Origin: Tuctoria greenei | Lineage: Eukaryota; Streptophyta; Magnoliopsida; Poales; Poaceae | Reading direction: 5' to 3' | DNA: 64,000 nt | NCBI GenBank assembly: GCA_036927565.1 | Contig: JAYESD010000011.1 | Coordinates: 96,447,178 to 96,511,177, forward strand | Shown: piece after piece, positions 42,301 through 52,292 of the stretch | Position numbering within the stretch: the stretch's first letter is position 1 | Layout of the letters: each line of letters starts with the position of its first letter | Translations under genes and position numbers: made by a program | The notes under the pieces: generated by a model | The model's database searches: none | What the model saw: the letters and a program-made list of their open reading frames with translations, nothing else | What the model was told of the DNA's origin: nothing

Positions 42301-42854
42301 CGCGGTGACCACATCGTCTGAAGGTGCTGAGGTGGAACCATGGCAACTGCCACTTCGGCCAACAACAGTGGCAGCAGTAGGTCACCGGCGGCTCGCTGGA
42401 GATACACTGCGATCCACCAATAAACTAACGGAAGGTACCGACGTGTTCTACTCGGTGTGCTAGTCTCCCTAGTGCTGACGGCGAAGGATAGTGATGGCCA
42501 GAGCAGCGACGGCGGCAGTAAGCTCCTCGAGTTTCCATTTCTCGGCTATTTCCCTCCGTTGTTTTGGCACCTACACCATCTACAGAACATGGGGTATCCT
42601 CTATGGGGTTGGGACAGGCCAGAGATGGTCTCACGGCGATCGTCGACGGCAAGGTGCAGTGGTCTTAGCAGCGGCACGTCGAGGTTGCTCTTCCCATGGC
42701 CCATCCTTCCTATCTAATGCATCCACACGCTCTACGGACTAAGGCAAACACATTGGGCGTGGTCTGTTGGATAGAGGAACTCCTAGCTCGCCGGAGGCTA
42801 TTGCGCATTCAAATTGGGAGTGTTTTTTAATTAATTCAAATTTGGGCTGTTACA
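39397..42854 (-). repeat. LTR of the gypsy relic (degenerate, with nested piece)
   Basis: About 3.4 kb between the PBS-like site and CTGTTACA. Sections resemble the LTRs of Gypsy-1 and Gypsy-2 in order (GCAAGAGTGAGTAC near 39705; ACTCTGCAAAGTTTGT near 40108). The nested LTR-like piece at about 41265-41990 interrupts it. No host gene is recognised. A 217-codon - strand frame at 41311-41964 lies entirely in this repeat and is not considered real. Confidence 0.5.
41265..41990 (+). repeat. LTR-like fragment nested in the gypsy relic
   Basis: A GC-rich, then start-site-like sequence with ATACATGTAATCC (near 41828) and a 3' end AGATACGCCGACAACA (near 41979) of the kind that ends many grass gypsy LTRs (-CCGACA). 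Ends and target duplication are not resolved. Confidence 0.35.
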
Positions 42855-43682
42855 GTGCATGTATTTGTATTTACTTGTAATAAGCTGGTCATAACCTACC
42901 TGGGGCACGAATTTACCCATCATCTAAAAAAACATGTAGATCAACCTTAAAAAAACTGTTGATGTTATATGATCGTCTTTTGAGGCCTAGTGAGACATAC
43001 ACAAAGAGAATTTGACATTTACCATCTCACCGTTTTCTATTTAATTCTGTATTTAACCCGAAAACACAATTCATTATTTGTTTCCCTGCCTTATGTGGAA
43101 ACTGCCGGAAGTTTAGTGGCTTCAGTATTACGCATAACTTACAATTTTGGTATATGTCAAACATGCAATGCATTTCTAGTTTCCCAAATTCAATAGTTCA
43201 TAATTTGATCAGGGGCCTCAAAACATCCAAAAAAAATCTTCGAAGTCAACAAAAGTATGTAGCTTATATTTATTTAATTGTGTTCTTGGGGGCGGGGGGC
43301 AGTTGTATTTTGTTCAAGAAAGGTTAAAATCCTCTTGAGTCCGTGACATGTACGTTGGGCTGTGATTTTTTCCAACAAGATAATACTGTACGTTGTTTCA
43401 TTGACAATAGTCAGGGTGCCTTGCACGGCCTCCGTTGCAAGTATATCGAAATAAGTTATGCTAGGTCACCTCTACTGAAATACGAAATAATGATTTAACT
43501 AATCCGGTCAGCGTTAATTCGAATCTGCAGGCTGAACGCGTCCAATTCAGCTCATCAGTCTCAATCAAAGTAAAAGAACAGCCGAACAAAGGGCATGTTT
43601 CCCAGCAAGGCACGCAGTAGAGCATAAATAAACAATACGGACACAGTTACGAGCGCGCAGTTTCAAACGGCCAGTCCGTTCC
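42855..43682 (+). other. Upstream region of the chitinase gene
   Basis: Host-like intergenic DNA with no coding signal. Possible W-box-type cores occur as TTGACT (complement of AGTCAA, about 43236-43241). A TTGACA at 43399-43404 does not fit the strict W-box. Nothing else is recognised. Confidence 0.5.
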
Positions 43683-43690
43683 CTATATAA
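43683..43690 (+). promoter_or_regulatory. TATA box of the chitinase gene
   Basis: CTATATAA, 84 bp before the ATG at 43774. Transcription would start near 43715, leaving a 5' UTR of about 60 bases. Confidence 0.8.
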
Positions 43691-43773
43691 CCACACGTTT
43701 ACTTGTCCTCATCATCATTGCACAGCCATTGGCTAACAAAAGAACACGAAGCTACAGTACTGACCACCTTGTA

Positions 43774-44661
43774 ATGGCGACGAGATCACGACTACTGCTG
43801 CTGATTGCACTAGCCGCGGCCATGTTCGTCGGATCGCACGCCAGCGGCATCGCGATCTACTGGGGTCAAAACGGCGGTGAGGGCTCGCTGGCCGACACCT
43901 GCGCCATGGGCAACTATAAATTTGTGAACATAGCCTTCCTTGCGGCTTTCGGCAATGGCCAGCCTCCAGTGTTCAACCTGGCTGGCCACTGCGATCCAAC
44001 CAACGGCGGTTGCGCCAACCAGAGCGCCGACATCAAGTCTTGCCAGAGCCGTGGCGTCAAGGTCATACTCTCCATCGGCGGAGGGGCTGGCAGCTACTAT
44101 CTTAATTCGTCCTACGATGCCAGAAACGTCGCCACTTACTTGTGGAACAACTTCCTCGGTGGCCAGTCTACGTCTCGCCCCCTAGGCGATGCGGTCCTGG
44201 ACGGCATCGACTTCGACATCGAGGGCGGCACCAACCAGCACTGGGACGATCTCGCCAGGTACCTTAAAGGGTACAGCAACTCTCGCCGGACGGTTTACCT
44301 GACCGCCGCGCCGCAGTGTCCGTTCCCTGATGCCTGGGTGGGCGGCGCCCTCAACACCGGCCTGTTTGACTACGTCTGGGTGCAGTTCTACAACAACCCT
44401 CCCTGCCAGTACAGCCCAGACAGCATCACAAACCTTGCCGATGCTTGGAAGCAGTGGCTGTCCATTCCAGCAAAGCAGATCTTCCTTGGCCTCCCGGCGT
44501 CGCCTCAGGCGGCTGGAAGCGGATTTATCCCAGCTGTTGATCTCAAGTCCCAGGTGCTACCGTTGATCAAGAACTCTGAGAAGTATGGAGGGATCATGCT
44601 GTGGTCCAAGTACTACGACGACCAGGATGACTACAGCTCTTCGGTGAAGAATGACGTTTGA
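43774..44661 (+). CDS. Class III acidic endochitinase (GH18), secreted
   Basis: Hydrolyses beta-1,4-N-acetylglucosamine links in chitin, acting in the apoplast in defence against fungi. 295 residues, the usual size, in one exon. Residues 1-24 form a signal peptide (MATRSR, then a hydrophobic core, cleavage after GSHA or GSHAS). The mature protein starts at GIAIYWGQNGGEG. The GH18 SxGG motif is at Ser100 and the catalytic DGIDFDIE at 143-150, with Glu150 as proton donor and both supporting Asp residues present. Six cysteines (ADTC, GHC, GGC, KSC, PQC, PPC) match the three disulfides of the family. The C-terminal MLWSKYYDD is typical. The ATG at 43774 is chosen because the frame further upstream has no ATG. 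The related xylanase inhibitors (XIP type) share this fold, but the intact catalytic motif favours an active chitinase. This is the only intact host gene in the window. Confidence 0.93.
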   Translation: MATRSRLLLLIALAAAMFVGSHASGIAIYWGQNGGEGSLADTCAMGNYKFVNIAFLAAFGNGQPPVFNLAGHCDPTNGGCANQSADIKSCQSRGVKVILSIGGGAGSYYLNSSYDARNVATYLWNNFLGGQSTSRPLGDAVLDGIDFDIEGGTNQHWDDLARYLKGYSNSRRTVYLTAAPQCPFPDAWVGGALNTGLFDYVWVQFYNNPPCQYSPDSITNLADAWKQWLSIPAKQIFLGLPASPQAAGSGFIPAVDLKSQVLPLIKNSEKYGGIMLWSKYYDDQDDYSSSVKNDV

Positions 44662-45569
44662 GCTTGTTACTTGAAAGAATGTTAAAATGTACGTGAGGTA
44701 ATTTCTTTTGTGTCCTGGACGTGGTGTGTAACCGTGCGTGTTCATCCCTACTTTCAATTTCCTTTGTGAGCAGCCTTTTGGTCCTGTTTGAGTCTGGACT
44801 GATTTGTAATAACTGTTGTTGTTGATAGAGTCAACTGGATTGAGTTTTCTCATGCAATTTATTATTATTCCTCTATGGCTATTTATATCTTTTTGTTGGC
44901 TTCTTGTTATTGAGTTAGCATCTGATAAGATGGTTTTGTCCGGATCCAAAGAGACCCTCAGTCTATTTCTCCCCACGTTCAGTAGTGTAGGCAAAACCTT
45001 CACTTTACTGTTTACTCCCAAAAGAAACTAAGCAAGCGAAGACCCGAGAAAGACATCCGAACAGAGGTAAAGACAATCAGTATTTCCACTTGTCATTATT
45101 GCAATCAATTAGTAAATATTCCAACTGTTGTCTCGTGTCACCAAGATTGGGCGGTTTGTGTCATTTTGACATTTTTTCACGGCCACTAAAATTATGTTCA
45201 CGTTACCTTAGTTTCATCTTATGACATTTTTACCCTTTGAATCTCATATTTTCCCAAAACATTAATTCTTAGAGCTATTGCAAAACACATGACTCTGGTT
45301 AGCTTGGTCGCTAGTTGCCACTTCTTTGATAAAAATGCAGTTTGTCCACGTACTTTGCATTTGACAATCTGACATTGCTTCTTGAAAAGGCATGTCGCCC
45401 CGATAGTTACACGTTTGTCCTTTTGATTGGCAAGTACAAGGGCAAACGTGCCAGGCCTTCACTACGTAAGAGAGAGATCCTTGCAGCCCAAGTTCGTCAA
45501 CCACTGCAGAACAGCTACACAACCTCTTGCTCATACAAGAATAGGAGTAAAAGCAACATCGCTCCAGAC
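44662..45569 (+). other. Intergenic region between the two chitinase copies
   Basis: Holds the 3' UTR of the first gene (a possible polyadenylation region near 44805, TTGTAATAAC) and the upstream region of the truncated second copy. The short ORFs show no recognisable domain, and no transposon ends are seen. Confidence 0.5.
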
Positions 45570-45669
45570 ATGCAACGATATCATGGGCAACTGCTGCTTA
45601 TAGCAGTAGCCGTTGCACAGATTGTTGGATCACATGCTGGCGGCATTGCTATATATTACTGGTCAGAAC
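45570..45669 (+). pseudogene. Second class III chitinase copy, truncated after the signal peptide
   Basis: ATG at 45570 opens MQRYHGQLLLIAVAVAQIVG, a signal peptide followed by SHAGGIAIYYW. This parallels the intact gene's GSHASGIAIYWGQN, with an extra Tyr or small frame change at the active-site entry. The reading ends at 45669 where a Copia LTR begins. The rest of the gene is not found in the window: the DNA after the Copia element is CACTA sequence. The pair shows a former tandem duplication. Confidence 0.75.
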
Positions 45670-46130
45670 TGTTTGAACCGAGGGCACATGGAAATCAATC
45701 GAAATTGTCGATGGAATCTCTCACACTCGCACAGAACAGGGGAGCTCGCCGAAGCTAAGAACAAAAACACAATTCGATGCAATTCTCACTCGACTCGATT
45801 CAATTCATTCACAGTGCTGTACAAGAGGTTATATAGGCTCGGGAGACACTCCTCCTTGCCGGCAATTTCGCTCCTGATCCGGCAGTCATGCGCACCACAG
45901 CGAGGTGACGCATTCGCACGTTCCGGCCATTGCGCCACCAATTCACCCCGATCAGCGCCAATTTCTCCACGGCAACACGTCGTCCATGACCGTTTCATAC
46001 TCCTAGACACGTTCCCTGACTCAATTGAGCTGACTTGACACAGATCGTGCGTAACGGCCTCGCCGGCCATGGTGGACATGCTGCCTCATGTCTGTTCCCG
46101 CCGTTCTTCGCACAATACACGAACCTGACA
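45670..46130 (-). repeat. 3' LTR of the gag-only Copia element
   Basis: 461 bp, the same length as the partner and clearly related, but with many substitutions, so an older insertion. A TATA-like sequence (GGTTATATAGGC, 45827-45838) is present in both copies. Confidence 0.8.
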
Positions 46131-46684
46131 CGCCATTCGTGGTTTATTCCCAACACACTCCCTCTAAACTAAGACACGGCGAGACATTCTTCACAGGAGG
46201 GATGGCAATTGGTTGATGTTGGCAAGCAGGACTTCTTCCTTCCTCCGGGCGCAGCAATACCTCCCCATGTGCCCGCGTTTGCCAAAGCCGAAGAACCTCC
46301 CGTGGTAATGACTCCTCCTACGCCTACTTCCTTCGGAAATCATGCTGCTGCCATCGTTGTCGGAGTGCTCTTCACTGCATTCTCCATTTCTTCCACCACC
46401 ACAACGTTCATGAACTTCCTAGGATTGATTCTTGCAATTCCGTCGTTGATCCTTCCGTTGTTGATGTCGCCGAGCCTCTGACTGCTCCTCAGTCAGCATT
46501 TAATCGACATGGCCCGCTGCTGCCTCGACATTGAGGCAATCTTCGGCAGTTCGAAGACGACCGATGAGTTCTTCCGTCCTTATGTCATTGAGATCGATTA
46601 AAACCTCAACTACACATGCAATTTGATTGAACCTCGACAGGAGCACATGTAGAATCTTCCGCACCAATCAATTTTCATCAATTT
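46131..46684 (-). other. Rest of the interior of the gag-only Copia element
   Basis: No pol motif is seen. A + strand frame at 46209-46481 with a hydrophobic C-terminus is probably chance. Confidence 0.4.
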
Positions 46685-47160
46685 TTACTCCCAATTCATG
46701 CAAATTCTGGCAATTCTAGTGATTCTCACCACAAAGTCATCGACAGACTCACCATCGGTGAAACCTATTGTCTCAAATTGCTTCATGAGTTTCTGGGCAT
46801 TGGCCTCCTTCACGCGCTCTTCCCCCATGCGCTTCCTCCTAATCCCAGCCCACGCCTCGAGTGCGATCTTCTTCTCCGCATTCGACACTTTCAGCTCCAC
46901 CGGCAATCCACGCAAAATTGCGGACAGCGCGAGGTGGTCTTCAGTTGATCGACAGTGACCTTCTTGATGGCATCCCACAGGACGAGAGCCTCTAGGCTGA
47001 GCCTTATTACAAGCGACCATTCATGGTAATTGGTCTTCATCAGGATCGGCAATTCCACAATTGAGGAATTGTGGGCGACACGCTCTGCCGTGATGATTTC
47101 ACCGGAGTTCCGCGCCGTCAAGGAGCCAATCTTCGGTGGCAGGGTCGCCATATCAACCTC
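46685..47160 (-). pseudogene. Copia gag fragment (DUF4219/UBN2-like)
   Basis: Begins on the - strand at about 47151 (MATLPPKIGS) with the small N-terminal domain typical of Copia gag (LMKTNYHEWSL at about 47020-47050). After a frame change near 46950 it continues into a UBN2-like helical domain (KLMKQFETIGFTDGESVDDF, about 46725-46785). The order and the two blocks identify gag; the capsid C-terminus and zinc knuckle are missing. Confidence 0.65.
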
Positions 47161-47176
47161 CAGCTCTGATGCAACT

Positions 47177-47637
47177 TGTTGGAATCGAGTGCACATGAAA
47201 ATCGAACAAAATTATCGATGGAATCGCTCACACTGGCAGAGAACAGGGGAGCTCGGCGCAGCTAAGAACACAAACACAATTCGATGCAATTCTCACTCAA
47301 CTTGATTCAATTAATTCAAGCCGGTGTACTGGAGGTTATATAGGCCCGGGAGACACACCTCCTCACCGGCAATTTTTCTCTTGATCCGGCAATCGTGTGC
47401 ACCACGGCGAGGTGACCCGTTCGCACTTTCCGGCCATTGCACCACCAATTCACCCAGATCAGTGTCAATTTCTCCAAGTCAACACATCATCTATGACCGC
47501 TTCCTACTATTAGACATGTTCCTTGACTCAATTGAGCCGACTCGACACAAATTGTGTGTAACGTCATCGTCGGACATGGTGGACACACCAGCTCATGTCT
47601 GTTCCGGCCATTCTTCAAACAATACAAGAACCCAACA
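47177..47637 (-). repeat. 5' LTR of the gag-only Copia element
   Basis: 461 bp ending AACCCAACA at 47629-47637. Its last two bases overlap the CACTAC start of the next element. Confidence 0.8.
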
Positions 47638-47699
47638 CTACATTAAAGTAGCAACATTACTTCAACCAAAGTATGTTATATAGGCCGACCGAAGTAAGT

Positions 47700-47945
47700 T
47701 AGATAAATTACGTCAGCCGTAGGCCGACGACCGTCGAAAATAACGAAACCGGCGTAATTTATTGCATAAATTACGTCGGCTCAACACTAGGACGACGTAA
47801 GTTATGGAGCCGACATAATTTAGTGCATCAATTACATCGGCCCAACCCTAGGGCGACGTAAGTTATCTAGCTGATGTAATTTAATGGTCTAAATACATCG
47901 GCTCAACCCTGGGCCGACGTAAGTAAGGCGGTCGATGTACGTTAA
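47700..47945. repeat. CACTA subterminal repeats
   Basis: Imperfect units of about 61-64 bp with TTACGTCGGC...CCGACGTAAGTTAT in each (units near 47768, 47829 and 47893). Each holds a short inverted repeat. Such arrays are the transposase-binding regions of CACTA elements. Confidence 0.7.
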
Positions 47946-49318
47946 GTGATTTTTCCTAAACCCTGAGGGTCGCACGCTGGCCCATTTACCCGTGCTTTCT
48001 CCTCGCGCCTCCTTCTACGCGTTTGAGCCACCGCCGCACCTTGCCGTTGCCCGCTGAGCCGCTGCGCCGCCTCCACACAGAGGTAGCGGCCTCCCTCCCC
48101 CTTCCAATCTCCGCTCCCCCCCCCCCCCCCCCCCCCCCCCCCCGCGCAGCTGAGGGCCCCCATGGCCGGCTGCCGGTGCACCCCACGCTGGCCTTCATTG
48201 CCGGCAATGGAGGCAACTAGTTTTTTTTAATTACCAATTGTTTAGTGCTTAATCGAATGTAATTGTGCTAATTATACTAATTGGTTAGCTAATTATTCTA
48301 ATTTTTAGTGGTTTTTTAATTACCAATTGTTAAGTTATGCTAATTATTCTAATTGGTTTAGTTATATGTTAATTGTTTACATTATGCTAATGATGCTAAT
48401 TTGTTTTAATTCTTTAGATTATGTGTAATTATTTAGTTAATAATTTTTATTATTTTACATTATAATTAATTGTTTAGGTTAGGTTTAGATGTTTGTTGCA
48501 ATATCTATTTAATTGTTTAGATCGTGGCTCATTATTTAAATGAATTGATAATTGTTTAGATGTTTAGTTAAGGTTATTTGATATGAGTTTAGTTTATTTA
48601 TTTAAATTATTGTTGTTTATTTATTATTTTATTTGATTGAGTGTTTAATATTTATATGTAAATAAAAAGGCTTCAACCCAGCTCGGCCCGACATAGCCCA
48701 TTTATGGCCTGACAGGCCCATTTAGTAGGCACTTATGCGTATAGACGGGCACGGAGGCAAAAAGCGACGGTGAGTACGATAAGCTTTCACCCGTGGATGG
48801 CGAGATCTTATGGAGCATAAAGTACGATGGCTAAACCGTAAAGCCATTCGGTCGTTCTTTCCTCTTTCTCGTTCTTTTCTATCTCTTGTAAATGACTCAA
48901 AATTTAAAGATTAACATAAATTGTACAATTTGCGTTACCAGTTTTGAACCAGCCCATCTCACATGCATTACGCATGTGAGGCGTGCAGGTTTGGAATTGC
49001 CCCTTTTTTGGACAGTCTGAGAGTTATCAAGGGGGCATGGCTTGTGACGAGACGCGGGTCTGGATCCGAACGAGATTTCGCCGGCATAAACCTGATGTTC
49101 TCTGCTGCACTAATTTTGGGCTTGCAGTTGGAGAACAGGGGGGTTATGCTGCCGAAATTTCATCCGGATCCAGACCATGCATCTCATCATAAGCACGCCG
49201 CCTCGGTCACTCTAGGGTGGGTTTATGACCTATCCTTTCTAATAAATGTAGGGTCGTGACAATAAATAATGTATAAAGTGACAACAATTTCTCTGGCTCT
49301 AAACTACATAGTAAAACA
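47946..49318 (+). other. CACTA 5' leader and intron-like region
   Basis: GC-rich leader (47960-48230) with a C run of about 26 at 48117-48142, then very AT-rich DNA (48220-48665) and mixed sequence with a GT-rich donor-like GGTGAGT near 48769. No protein is recognised. A long fold-back at about 49010-49225 is listed separately. Confidence 0.45.
49010..49225. repeat. Long imperfect fold-back
   Basis: The arms 49057-49088 and 49145-49176 pair well (GGTCTGGATCC...TTTCGCCGGCAT with ATGCTGCCGAAATTT...GGATCCAGACC). The inner parts pair through GTTCTC/GAGAAC around a short loop. Outer pairing (GCTTGTGACGAGA with TCTCATCATAAGC, AGAGT with ACTCT) extends the stem to about 49010 and 49225. It may be a MITE or a source of dsRNA; there are no clear target duplications. 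Confidence 0.6.
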
Positions 49319-51658
49319 TGGGTTGAAGATCGCAGTTGGATGTATACTGGTTGGAAGAGCAGAACTGGTGGTCACTCAGATGAGTGGTTCGCCAAGATGG
49401 AAGCTTTTGTCGAACGAGATTTTTCGTTGTCAAATATCAATAAGGTTTGGTGCCCATGTACGAAATGTCAGAACGGGAAGTTTGTGGACAAAGTAGAACT
49501 TCCAATACACTTGTGTCGAAATGGTTACATGTCATGTTATGAGTTGTGGACCTGTGAGACAGCTTCTCAAGCTGTACAAGAAGTGGAAGCAGACGATGAT
49601 GATAACACGGGGGTTGATATGATGGATGAGATGCTGAAATATATACAAGCAGAGCTTACGAAGGATCCTCCTACAGCGGAGGTTGAAAAGTTCTTCGAGC
49701 TTCTCAAAGCTTCAGAAGAGCCACTGCATGGACAAACTGAAATCACCCTCCTTACTTTTGTGACTAGACTTATAACAATTAAGTCTAAGTTTTATTTTCT
49801 AATAACAGCTACAATGACCTTATCAAATTGTTCAATGTGTCCTTTTGCAGCCCCAAAAGTGCCTAAAGATATGTATCAAGCGAGGAAAATTCTTTCTGGT
49901 CTCGGTACGCAGTACAAGAAGATTGATGTGTGTCCACACAACTGCATCCTTTTCTGGAGAGAGCATGCCAATGAGAACAAATGTTTAAAATATGGTCAAG
50001 CGAAGTTTGTCGATGTTGTTAATAATGATGGTGATACTGTGATGACAAAGTCGCATGTAAGCAGCTTCGTTACTTACCCGTGGTACCTCGGTTGAAGCGG
50101 TTGTTCCTTTCCAAAAAACTGCCAGACACATGAGATGGCACAAAGAAGGTGTACATCAAAACACACCCGCACACAGTGAGGCATGGAAGACGGTGGACCA
50201 GTTCGATCAATATTTTGGCCGTGAAGTGAGAAGTGTTCGCATAGGGGTTGGCTACAGATGAATTCTCGCCGTTTAGCACAAACGCCACACCATACTCATG
50301 TTGGTCTGTCTTTGTCATTCGTACAACCTACCACCAGCTTTTTGCATAAAGTATGAGTTCATGTTCTTAGCCTCATTGTAACTGGGCCGGATCATCCTGT
50401 GTCACGTCTCAACGTATGTTAAAACTATTGAGCAAAGAATTGAAAATGTTGTGGACAAGAGTCAAAGCGTACGATTGTTACAAGAAGCATAAATTCAACA
50501 TTTGAGCTGCTTATTTGTAGTTCGTCCATGATTTCCCGGCACACGACATGTTTTCTAGATGGAGCACTCATAGTCGTTTGACGTGTTCGATATGTGCTTT
50601 GAACACCAACTGCTTTTGACTTACTCATGGAGGCAAGATAAGCTACTTCGATTGTCACAAACGTTGTCTGCATTGGAATCACGTGTTTAGGCAACAGAGG
50701 AATGTCTTCAGAAAGGACACCGTTGTCACTAAAGACTACTGAAATGTCTTAACGGGTCAGAAATATCTGGTATGTTGGACGAATTGGTGCCAGCTGAAGG
50801 TCGTCCTGGATATTTTGTAGGTTAAGGAGACGAACACAGTTAGACTGACATATGTAGCCTTTGGGAGCTAATGTATGTGAAGTCATTGATTCTAATGCAC
50901 ACCATTGATGTCATGCATCAAGAGCGTAACATGGGCAAATGTATCATAAGCACATGCATGGACATGACGGTCAAAATGAAAGACAATTTAAAGGCTCGAA
51001 AGGATCTGGCTGAGCTTTGTAACCATCAAACTCTTGAGCTTCCCGAAAGTTGTGGTACACCATGTGTTTCTTTCTGTCTTCGACCTAAAGAAAAGAAAGA
51101 AGTTCTTGAATAGTTGCAAAGTTTGAAATTTCCATATGGTTACATAGCTAGTGTGAGACGAGCCATGAATGTGAAAATGGGAAAGCTCATTTGGTTGAAG
51201 ACTGATGATTATCACATAATCATGAAAAATACTTCTGCCTATTATGTTTTAGGTCTACTTTGACGATGTGGTGTGAAAGGTGTTAGCCGAGCTTAGCCAC
51301 TTCTATAGATAACTTCGTGCTAAAGGAATCACGACAGATGATGAGTAGTTGGAGAATGAGATACATGTACTATTGTGTAAGACGGATTTTTTCCTCTAGG
51401 GTTCTTCAATATAATGCAACATCTCCTAATCAATCTTCCATTTGAAGCGAAAGTGGGCGGTCCCGTGCAATATAGGTGGATGTATCATATTGAAAGAGCA
51501 CTAAGATATCTGAAACTAATAGTTGGTAACAGGGCAAGGGTTGAAGGGTGCATCGTCGAAGATTTTACTCTTAAGAAAGTAGGATACTACTCAAGTGTTT
51601 ACTTTCCTGAGGAACACAATGTCAATATTTCGGCAATGCGGTACAATATGAATGAGTA
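49319..51658 (+). pseudogene. CACTA transposase (TNP2), decayed
   Basis: TNP2 cuts and joins CACTA ends. The N-terminal Transpos_assoc domain is at 49322-49555 (WMYTGWKSRTGG, then the CPCTKCQN zinc ligands and HLCRNGY). The main TNP2 domain starts with the KILSGLG and CPHNCILFW block (49900-49960). It continues after a frame change at about 50085 (LKRLFLSKK), through WSTHSRLTCSIC near 50560 and HGGKISYFDCH near 50627, to the IDVMHQERNMGK block near 50900. A C-terminal DUF4218-like part is visible at 51414-51655 (RWMYHIERALRYLK). Numerous stops (about 50132, 50254, 50510, 51111) show that it is dead. A start codon is not clear: the first Trp block is preceded by a damaged methionine position. 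Confidence 0.85.
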
Positions 51659-51766
51659 ACCTCCTTGTTGTGATCTATCCATTTTGCATCAAGAGGCACC
51701 ACTATTGGTAGTTACACTTCCTACGACATTAGCAAAGATGAAAGGAGTGTTGCTTTCCTCTACTTG

Positions 51767-52292
51767 ACTACAAGGATTCCGGCTTATCGCAACGAAAAAA
51801 ATTGTCGCAATAGGTTGTTTTTCGTCGCAATATGTCACTGTTGCAACGAAAAAGAATGTGGTGATAGTTTTTACGAATGGTTGGCATAAGTCCTGTGGTG
51901 ATAGGTTATTGTGACGACTTGACATCCGTGGCAAATAGTACGGTATTGCAAAGATTTTATATTGGTGGCAAATAGTATGTTATTGCAACGATTTCATGTA
52001 TTGCGACGATTTACGTATTGTAACATATAGTACAGTATTGCAATGATTGCACATTCGTGGCAAATAGTACGGTATTGCAATGATTTCACATCGGTGGCAA
52101 AAAGTATGGTATAGCAACGATTTAACATATTATGATGATTTAACGTATTGCGATGAATAGCATGGTATTGCAACATTACACATTCATGTCAATAGTATAT
52201 TATTGCAACGATTTTACATTCGTGGCAAATAGTATGGTATTGCAACAATTTAAAGTATTGTGACAATTTAACATATTGCAACGAATAGCAGG
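51767..52292. repeat. Second CACTA-like end with tandem subterminal repeats
   Basis: ACTACAAGGATTCCGG at about 51770 resembles a CACTA terminus with its first C changed to G. It is followed by Y-shaped TCGCAACGAAAAA-type repeats, then about ten imperfect units of roughly 40-50 bp (TTGCAACGATTTCACATTCG..GGCAAATAGTA). The subterminal unit differs from that of the element at 47636, so a different CACTA family is likely. It runs up to the LTR at 52293. Confidence 0.5.

Larger units (their letters stand above)
35984..42854 (-). mobile_element. Decayed gypsy relic (Tekay-like), - strand, with nested insertions
   Basis: Reads on the - strand as LTR (39397-42854), a PBS-like site (39381-39394), a leader ORF split by a probable TIR element, and the start of gag (36468-35984), after which it is broken by the Copia LTR. 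The LTR boundary CTGTTACA at 42847-42854 (TGTAACAG on the - strand) and the PBS-like GGCTCTCATACTAA fit this reading. Pol is absent. The same order of leader ORF and gag as in Gypsy-1 supports the assignment. Old and heavily mutated. Confidence 0.6.
45670..47637 (-). mobile_element. Non-autonomous, gag-only Copia-type element
   Basis: Two 461 bp LTRs at 45670-46130 and 47177-47637 (TGTTGGAATCGAGTGCACATG... at the right copy) enclose about 1 kb. The - strand carries a gag-like ORF only. The PBS region next to the right LTR reads TTGCATCAGAGCTGG on the - strand, a changed form of the tRNA-Met PBS, which fixes the orientation. The 5 bp flanks (AGAAC left, CTACA right) do not match: the right side runs straight into a CACTA end, so the right flank was replaced or lost. 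Pol is absent. Confidence 0.75.
47636..51766 (+). mobile_element. CACTA (En/Spm) transposon, left end and TNP2 transposase region
   Basis: Starts with CACTACATTAAAG at 47636, followed by subterminal repeats, a GC-rich leader, an AT-rich intron-like stretch and a decayed TNP2-type transposase (49319-51658). The CACTAC terminus and the TNP2 protein define the superfamily. A right terminus inverted to the left one was not found before the second CACTA-like sequence at 51767, so the element is incomplete here. Confidence 0.7.

Noticed and set aside
42141..42760. Possible host exon in a GC-rich stretch upstream of the chitinase
   Set aside because: Frames are short, without domain or splice pattern, and the stretch fits the GC-rich part of the relic LTR that ends at 42854.
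43729..43773. A 15-codon N-terminal extension of the chitinase from an upstream TTG
   Set aside because: There is no ATG in this extension. The ATG at 43774 directly precedes a good signal peptide and gives the normal family length.
48963..49259. A 98-codon frame before the CACTA transposase
   Set aside because: It overlaps the long fold-back and has no recognisable domain; the inverted structure explains the sequence better.
50425..50694. - strand 89-codon frame within the CACTA region
   Set aside because: The + strand here reads as the central TNP2 transposase block, so the - strand frame is a shadow.
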